Shown piece after piece: positions 59,380 to 64,000 of a stretch of 64,000 bases of DNA. The position numbers and the translations under genes are program-made. Below the pieces are notes generated by a model. The model was not told where the DNA came from, did not search any database, and worked only from the letters and a program-made list of their open reading frames with translations. How positions within the stretch are numbered: position 1 is the first letter of the stretch; each line of letters begins with the position of its first letter. Source of the DNA: Celerinatantimonas diazotrophica (GTDB taxonomy: Bacteria > Pseudomonadota > Gammaproteobacteria > Enterobacterales > Celerinatantimonadaceae); NCBI RefSeq assembly GCF_004339545.1, contig NZ_SMGD01000016.1, forward strand, positions 124,001-188,000. Reading direction: 5' to 3'.

Positions 59380-59733
59380 ATGAGTAATATCATTAAAGCG
59401 CTCGAACAAGAGCAAATGAAACAAGATGTTCCTGCATTTTCTGCAGGGGATACTGTAGTTGTTCAGGTTAAGGTAAAAGAAGGTAACCGTGAACGTCTGC
59501 AGGCTTTTGAAGGCGTCGTAATCGCCAGACGTAACCGAGGTTTACATTCATCTTTCACTGTACGTAAGATTTCTAGCGGTGAAGGCGTAGAACGTGTATT
59601 CCAAACTCACAGCCCGTTAATTGACAGCATTACTGTGAAACGTCGTGGTGATGTCCGTCGTGCCAAAATCTACAACCTGCGTAATCTGTCAGGTAAGAAA
59701 GCACGTATTAAAGAAAAACTGGATAAAAAATAA
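59380..59733 (+). CDS. rplS: 50S ribosomal protein L19
   Basis: 117 residues (E. coli 115). Begins [43 protein letters not shown] is the family signature. Last gene of the operon. Confidence 0.97.
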   Translation: MSNIIKALEQEQMKQDVPAFSAGDTVVVQVKVKEGNRERLQAFEGVVIARRNRGLHSSFTVRKISSGEGVERVFQTHSPLIDSITVKRRGDVRRAKIYNLRNLSGKKARIKEKLDKK

Positions 59734-59755
59734 GTTTTCTTTTAAACGGATAGTA

Positions 59756-59783
59756 AAAACCAGGCCATGTGCCTGGTTTTTTT
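59756..59783 (+). terminator. rplS operon terminator
   Basis: AAAACCAGGC / GCCTGGTTTT stem with 5-nt loop and T-run, 22 bp after the rplS stop. Confidence 0.92.
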
Positions 59784-59883
59784 ATGCCTGAGTTAAAATC
59801 ACGCTGACACTCACTTTTTAAGGGCTGCAACCAACCTTCCATGTCATCATGGCATTAATCCATAAACGCTAAAACAGATCTGA

Positions 59884-60207
59884 TTAATGAGTCACTGTTA
59901 CAACTGAGTTTTCTTCACCATATACATTTGGATAATACGCATCGGCTTCCCAGTCATTTTCAAACATCTCATGACCATCTGACGAACAGAGCTTATAACG
60001 GAATTCATAGCTTGGTTTTTTATCAGTCGGGAGATTGATAGTGGTTTTAAACTTGCCGTTTTTCAGATGTTCCAACTCAATGGGTGTCCAGTCATTAAAC
60101 TCACCTAACAGATAAACCCGGGCGGCATCATGGGCAGCCTGTTTACTGACCTCGAAAGTAACGCGAACTTCTGGGCGTGATTTCAGGTACTGTTTTTTTA
60201 ACGTCAT
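59884..60207 (-). CDS. Isolated CBM48 / isoamylase N-terminal-type domain protein
   Basis: 107 residues. VYLLGEFNDWTPIELEHLKNGKF and YEFRYKLCSSDG are the glycogen-binding fold typical of isoamylase and AMPK beta N-domains, here without a catalytic partner. Function unknown; probably a soluble carbohydrate-binding or regulatory domain. No glycogen genes are nearby. Confidence 0.78.
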   Translation of the reverse strand: MTLKKQYLKSRPEVRVTFEVSKQAAHDAARVYLLGEFNDWTPIELEHLKNGKFKTTINLPTDKKPSYEFRYKLCSSDGHEMFENDWEADAYYPNVYGEENSVVTVTH

Positions 60208-60437
60208 TGCTTAATGCTCCTCAGCTAAAAACAATTGAAATTAGGTTAAACAGAAATTTTACACTTTATACTCAGTATTATTTGAGCATAGTTCAAGATT
60301 TATCGAAAGGTTAAAATTGTTTAACTCTGGCGTAGCCCACAATACGTAATAAGTCAACGTGGGGGATGTGAAAGGCTATATAACCTAGATAGACTGCGGG
60401 AAAGTGGGCTATCTGGTCTGTACATCACACATTCTTT

Positions 60438-61112
60438 TTAGCTGAGATTGGCAAAATGCTTCTCTAGCAGTGCCTGGGTAAAACTGCGGCGCAAATAGAA
60501 ACCTCGTGGCAAGGTTTCAATCAGTTGGCCATCTCGACCATAGGCTTGGGTTCTGACCTTGCTATTGGCCGCCTTAGGGCGCAGCTGTAAAGCTTGACCA
60601 TGACGAGCGGTGATTTCATCCACGCGACCAAATGCAACCGCTTCCATCAGTTCTTCCCAATCTTGACGAAGTGTTGCCTCTTCTTCTTTATCGGGTGACC
60701 ACAACAGGGCATGACCAATGATCCGCTGAGCAATTGGAATAGAACGTTCTGCTAAAACAGGCACCCATAAAACGTGCGAGAGTTTATTGCGGACACTGGA
60801 TTGTTGCCAGGTTTCGCCATGAGCATGCAATAGTTGAGTCATACATACGTAAGTGCTCTCTAGGGGGCGACCTGAACGGTCAATCGGCAAAGATTTGAGC
60901 TCAACTCCTAGCTGTGGAAAATCTTGTATCGGCTTGCTGCCAGCTGTGGCTCCCAGCGATAACTCGATGAGCTGTCCTGTCCATCCTTTTTCTTTTTTGG
61001 CATTTAGGGGAAGCTCAATTTGCACTTGGTTGGCTAGTTCTTGTAGTGATAAACCAGCGATAGCTTGGGCGCGTTCAAGTAGTTCGGTAATTGATTGTGG
61101 AGCGTTATTCAT
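60438..61112 (-). CDS. mutH: DNA mismatch repair endonuclease MutH
   Basis: 224 residues. Sau3AI-like fold; LGVELKSLPID with the D...ExK-type catalytic residues, and a C-terminal arm (LPRGFYLRRSFTQALL). Cuts the unmethylated strand at hemimethylated GATC, so the organism should have Dam methylation. Divergent from rppH; the DnaA-box cluster lies between. Confidence 0.95.
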   Translation of the reverse strand: MNNAPQSITELLERAQAIAGLSLQELANQVQIELPLNAKKEKGWTGQLIELSLGATAGSKPIQDFPQLGVELKSLPIDRSGRPLESTYVCMTQLLHAHGETWQQSSVRNKLSHVLWVPVLAERSIPIAQRIIGHALLWSPDKEEEATLRQDWEELMEAVAFGRVDEITARHGQALQLRPKAANSKVRTQAYGRDGQLIETLPRGFYLRRSFTQALLEKHFANLS

Positions 61113-61785
61113 AACAACCTAATGATGCAATGCAGACAATTATTGTACAACAGTTAATGGAATTTGAGTGGGGGATTTTTTTATATCAATAGGTATTTTA
61201 AAAATGTATTAAAAACATTAAGTTAAATAAATAAAAATAAAATAGATAACTGACAATTTAACTCGTGCACGGGTTATGCCCGATGACTCAGAGAGAGATC
61301 ACAGACTTATCCACAAATTTATTGAATAACCTAAGTGATGACGGATTTATCGATGTTGAAATGTTGCAAAACTTATTGCTGGTGGATCAATAACCAGTTT
61401 AGTGACAGAAAATTGGGGGATAAGTGCAATTTGGTGTTTTTTTATTCGGTTTTCAGGAAGGCTTTCCTAAAGAGTGATTTACAGCATAATAATTTCAAAA
61501 AATATCTTTTAAAACATAGAGATATATTTTATATAAAAGTGATATAGAGACTACTTTATTCACAGTTAAATAGTTATTTGTGTGTAACTGATAGGTTATC
61601 CAAGTGTTTATCCACAGATTTTTTGGAAAAAGTACAAGTTATTATTGAACATATTCTCGTCAGTGGCTGATTGCCTCTCTTATTCTTGACAATTATTCTT
61701 CTTGATACTCATTATTGGTTTGCTGCCACTGCACAGATGTGAAAGAATCAGTCTATATCTTGGAATTATAACTGAAGGTATTTCA
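61113..61785. other. Intergenic mutH-rppH, AT-rich, with a DnaA-box cluster (DARS2-like candidate)
   Basis: Boxes: TTATCCACA at 61307-61315 and 61608-61616, TTATTCACA at 61556-61564 (fits TTATNCACA), a minus-strand TTACACACA at 61579-61587 (8/9) and TTATCCAAG at 61596-61604 (7/9). Four are within 61 bp in mixed orientation. In E. coli DARS2, which regenerates ATP-DnaA, lies next to mutH. An IHF-like TATCAA at 61184 is weak. There is no supported ORF here. Confidence 0.55.
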
Positions 61786-62325
61786 GTGATTGATGGTGAT
61801 GGTTATCGTCCTAATGTTGGCATCATCATTTGTAACAGACGAGGGCAGGTGTTGTGGGCCAGGCGCTATGGTCAGCACTCTTGGCAGTTCCCCCAGGGAG
61901 GTGTGAACGACGGTGAATCGCCTGAACAAGCGATGTTTCGGGAATTATTCGAAGAAGTTGGACTAAAATCTGATGATGTTCGAATACTTGCTGTAAGCCG
62001 ACATTGGTTACGTTACAAATTGCCAAAACGATTAGTTCGTTGGGACAGTAAACCGGTTTGTCTGGGGCAGAAGCAAAAATGGTTCTTGATCCGCCTTGAA
62101 GGCAAAGAATCTCGAATCTGTTTTGATAGTTGTGGACATCCGGAGTTTGATGATTGGCGTTGGGTCAGCTATTGGTACCCAGTTCGGCAAGTTGTGTCAT
62201 TTAAGCGAGATGTTTATCGCAAAGCACTTAAAGAGTTTGCGCCTCAGTTAATGGGAGGAATGAAAGAACGTCCTAATCGGCGACGGCGAAAAAAGTCCCG
62301 TCAGGTTCGCTCTGCAACTTCATAA
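61786..62325 (+). CDS. rppH: RNA pyrophosphohydrolase RppH
   Basis: 179 residues (E. coli 176). GTG start giving [17 protein letters not shown], matching the family; AAGG lies about 9 nt upstream. Nudix box [22 protein letters not shown]. It removes pyrophosphate from mRNA 5' ends to start decay. The 28 codons before it in the open frame are not part of the family. Confidence 0.95.
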   Translation: MIDGDGYRPNVGIIICNRRGQVLWARRYGQHSWQFPQGGVNDGESPEQAMFRELFEEVGLKSDDVRILAVSRHWLRYKLPKRLVRWDSKPVCLGQKQKWFLIRLEGKESRICFDSCGHPEFDDWRWVSYWYPVRQVVSFKRDVYRKALKEFAPQLMGGMKERPNRRRRKKSRQVRSATS

Positions 62326-62362
62326 CTCCATGTGATGATATTGCGCTTGTGTGATTCCGAGT

Positions 62363-62400
62363 CTTAAGAGTGGTTCCTCATCACTCTTAAGGGAGGTTTT
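62363..62400 (+). terminator. Terminator after rppH
   Basis: CTTAAGAGTG / CACTCTTAAG stem and a T-rich tail (GGAGGTTTTT), before ptsP. Confidence 0.75.
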
Positions 62401-62501
62401 TAGCGGTATCATATAATCTTTCATAAGTTTGTCTGCAAGGATTTCTCGATGGTTTCATGATTCAGACAGGCTTTATTGGCAGCAGTATAAGGAGAGTTCG
62501 T

Positions 62502-64000
62502 TGTTAACCGAGTTGCGAAGAGTCATCGAACGCGTGGCCCAGGCCTCTTCATTGGAACAAGCTATCCAGTTTTTAGTAAGCGAAGTGCGTGCCACGATGC
62601 AGGTTGATTGCTGCAGTATTTATCAAGCTGATAATGAGCATCAGCATTTAGTCTTGCGCGGCAGCGATGGTTTAGCGCCCTCCGCGGTGGGGCGGACTTG
62701 GATCCGTTTCGATGAAGGCGTCGTTGGGTTGGTTGCCCGGCGAGAAGAGCCCCTTAATATTGCCGATGTTTATCAGCATCCGAGTTTTAAATACCTTCCT
62801 GAAGCCAAAGAGGATTCGTTTAAATCGTTTCTGGGGACGCCTATTATTTATCACCGCGAATTGTTGGGGGTCCTAGTTGTTCAGCAATCGGATGTTCGTT
62901 CATTTAGTGATACCGAAGAAGCGTTTCTGGTGACTCTGGCTGCACACCTTTCAAGCACCTTACGCCATGTTAATTTAACTGACATGATGCAAAAATCACC
63001 ATCTTTGCCGCGAGCCACTATTCGTGGTATTGCTGGTGCATCAGGGATTGGTATGGCTCAGAGTTGGGTTTTACAACCGCCGATTGAGCTAACTGAACTT
63101 GAACTTGCGACTACCACACAAATTGATGCAGAGCTTGAGTTGTTGGAGAATGCCTTTGCTAAAACACGCTCTGATCTAGAATCGATGACATTGCGTCTTG
63201 GCAAACAACTTCCGCGAGATGTTTTATCTATCTTTGAAGTTTATCAGGGCATGCTTAATGATGTTAGTTTTGTTAAATCACTGCGCTTAAAAATTAAGCA
63301 GGGGTATAGTGCGTCAAGCTCTTTACAACTGGTCTACAAAGAATATCTTAAACAATTTGAAGCGCTCAGTGACAGTTACCTAAAAGAACGTGCCGTGGAT
63401 CTTAAAGATCTCTGCCAGCGTTTATTAATGCATCTGAATCAACCCCAATTAAATCAATTCCCTGAACGTTCATTCGTCGTCGTGGCTGAAGAAGTGACAG
63501 CAACTATGCTCGGCGACATTCCTCGTGAGCGACTGGCAGGGATTGTCGCGCGAAACGGGACCAGTAACTCACATGCTGCGATTTTAGCGCGAACTATGGG
63601 AATACCTGCGGTGATGGGCGTGAATGTTGAGATTGGCTTGTTGGCACAGCGATTCTTAATCATTGATGGCTATACTGGCAATATATTTGTTGAGCCAGAT
63701 GCCATTTTACGTAGTGAATATCGTCAGTTACTGCGACAGGAAGAGGTGATGAATGCTCAAATTAATCAAGAGCTTCATGAACCTGCAATATCGCGTGATG
63801 GACAAGTGATTGAATTATTGGTTAATGCGGGGTTAAGCAGTGATGCTGATCGCGCGGAAAGTGTTGCTGATGGTGTTGGGTTGTATCGCACTGAGGTGCC
63901 ATTCTTGCTACAAAACCGCTTTCCATCTGAGTCTGAACAATATCAAAGCTATTTAAAAATTCTAGCCAGTTATCATGGTAAACCCGTGTGTATGCGCACC
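62502..64000 (+). CDS. ptsP: Phosphoenolpyruvate-protein phosphotransferase PtsP, N-terminal part (cut at window end)
   Basis: Open frame from TTG 62502 to the window end, about 499 codons. AGGAGA stands 5 nt upstream. N-terminal GAF domain (about 20-160, DEGVVGLVARREEPLNIADV), then the Enzyme I domain with the phospho-His loop SNSHAAILARTMGIPAVMG (about residue 356). PtsP is Enzyme I-Ntr of the nitrogen PTS. E. coli PtsP is 748 residues, so roughly a third is outside the window. rppH-ptsP order as in E. coli. Confidence 0.94.

Noticed and set aside
61113-61785. Chromosomal origin oriC
   Set aside because: DnaA boxes are present but the neighbours are mutH and rppH; the usual origin neighbours (mnmG, dnaA, dnaN) are absent and GATC sites are few.

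Overview
The window is about 64 kb of chromosome from a motile gammaproteobacterium, probably of the Vibrionales/Alteromonadales/Aeromonadales part of the class. Gene content and order follow Escherichia coli and Vibrio blocks: pepA-holC-valS; sprT-rsmE-gshB-yqgE-yqgF with metK; tktA-pgk-fbaA; yggE-serA-rpiA-ygfA-6S RNA-zapA-ygfB-ubiH-ubiI; ygiF-glnE-hldE; aroF-tyrA; rpsP-rimM-trmD-rplS; mutH-rppH-ptsP. I cannot fix the genus from the sequence alone. No tRNA, rRNA, CRISPR array or intact transposase was seen.

Layout. 1-5.2 kb: aminopeptidase, Pol III chi subunit, valyl-tRNA synthetase and a PlsC-like acyltransferase. 5.2-11.1 kb: an envelope region with a GT2 / TVP38 / GT39 operon, a lone UDP-glucuronate epimerase and a DedA protein. 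11.1-12.2 kb: accessory DNA with a small gene that looks as if it uses -1 programmed frameshifting, a repeat fragment and a DUF3545 gene. 12.2-19.4 kb: SbmA, the yqgF-to-sprT operon, MetK and ClcA. 20-27.7 kb: central carbon metabolism (transketolase, Pgk, class II aldolase) and SerA, with a HexR-like operator. 27.9-33.8 kb: RpiA, folate salvage, a DUF481 porin-like protein, 6S RNA, ZapA and two ubiquinone hydroxylases. 33.9-42.1 kb: Cca, the ExeA/ExeB pair of type II secretion, a sugar porter, an SH3 protein and a Pit phosphate transporter with its PhoU-like partner. 42.4-51.2 kb: YgiF, a chemoreceptor behind a sigma-28-type promoter, GlnE, LpxL and HldE. 51.2-55.2 kb: a CstA-family pyruvate-type transporter next to its likely controllers BtsR/BtsS. 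55.4 kb to the end: AroF-TyrA, the rpsP operon, a CBM48 protein, MutH, RppH and the start of PtsP.

Most of this is housekeeping. The signals I find most worth following are: (1) 11250-11467, a 45-codon ORF ending in A-AAA-AAG-TAG, with a strong stem-loop 7 nt downstream and a protein-like -1 frame of 27 codons; (2) a cluster of DnaA boxes between divergent mutH and rppH, the neighbourhood where E. coli has DARS2; (3) three BtsR-like half-sites at an exact 21-bp period upstream of the cstA-like gene; (4) a 269-bp non-coding inverted-repeat element in two copies about 97% identical, with one truncated and one decayed relative. Boundaries and motif matches were read by eye; no alignment or database search was possible.
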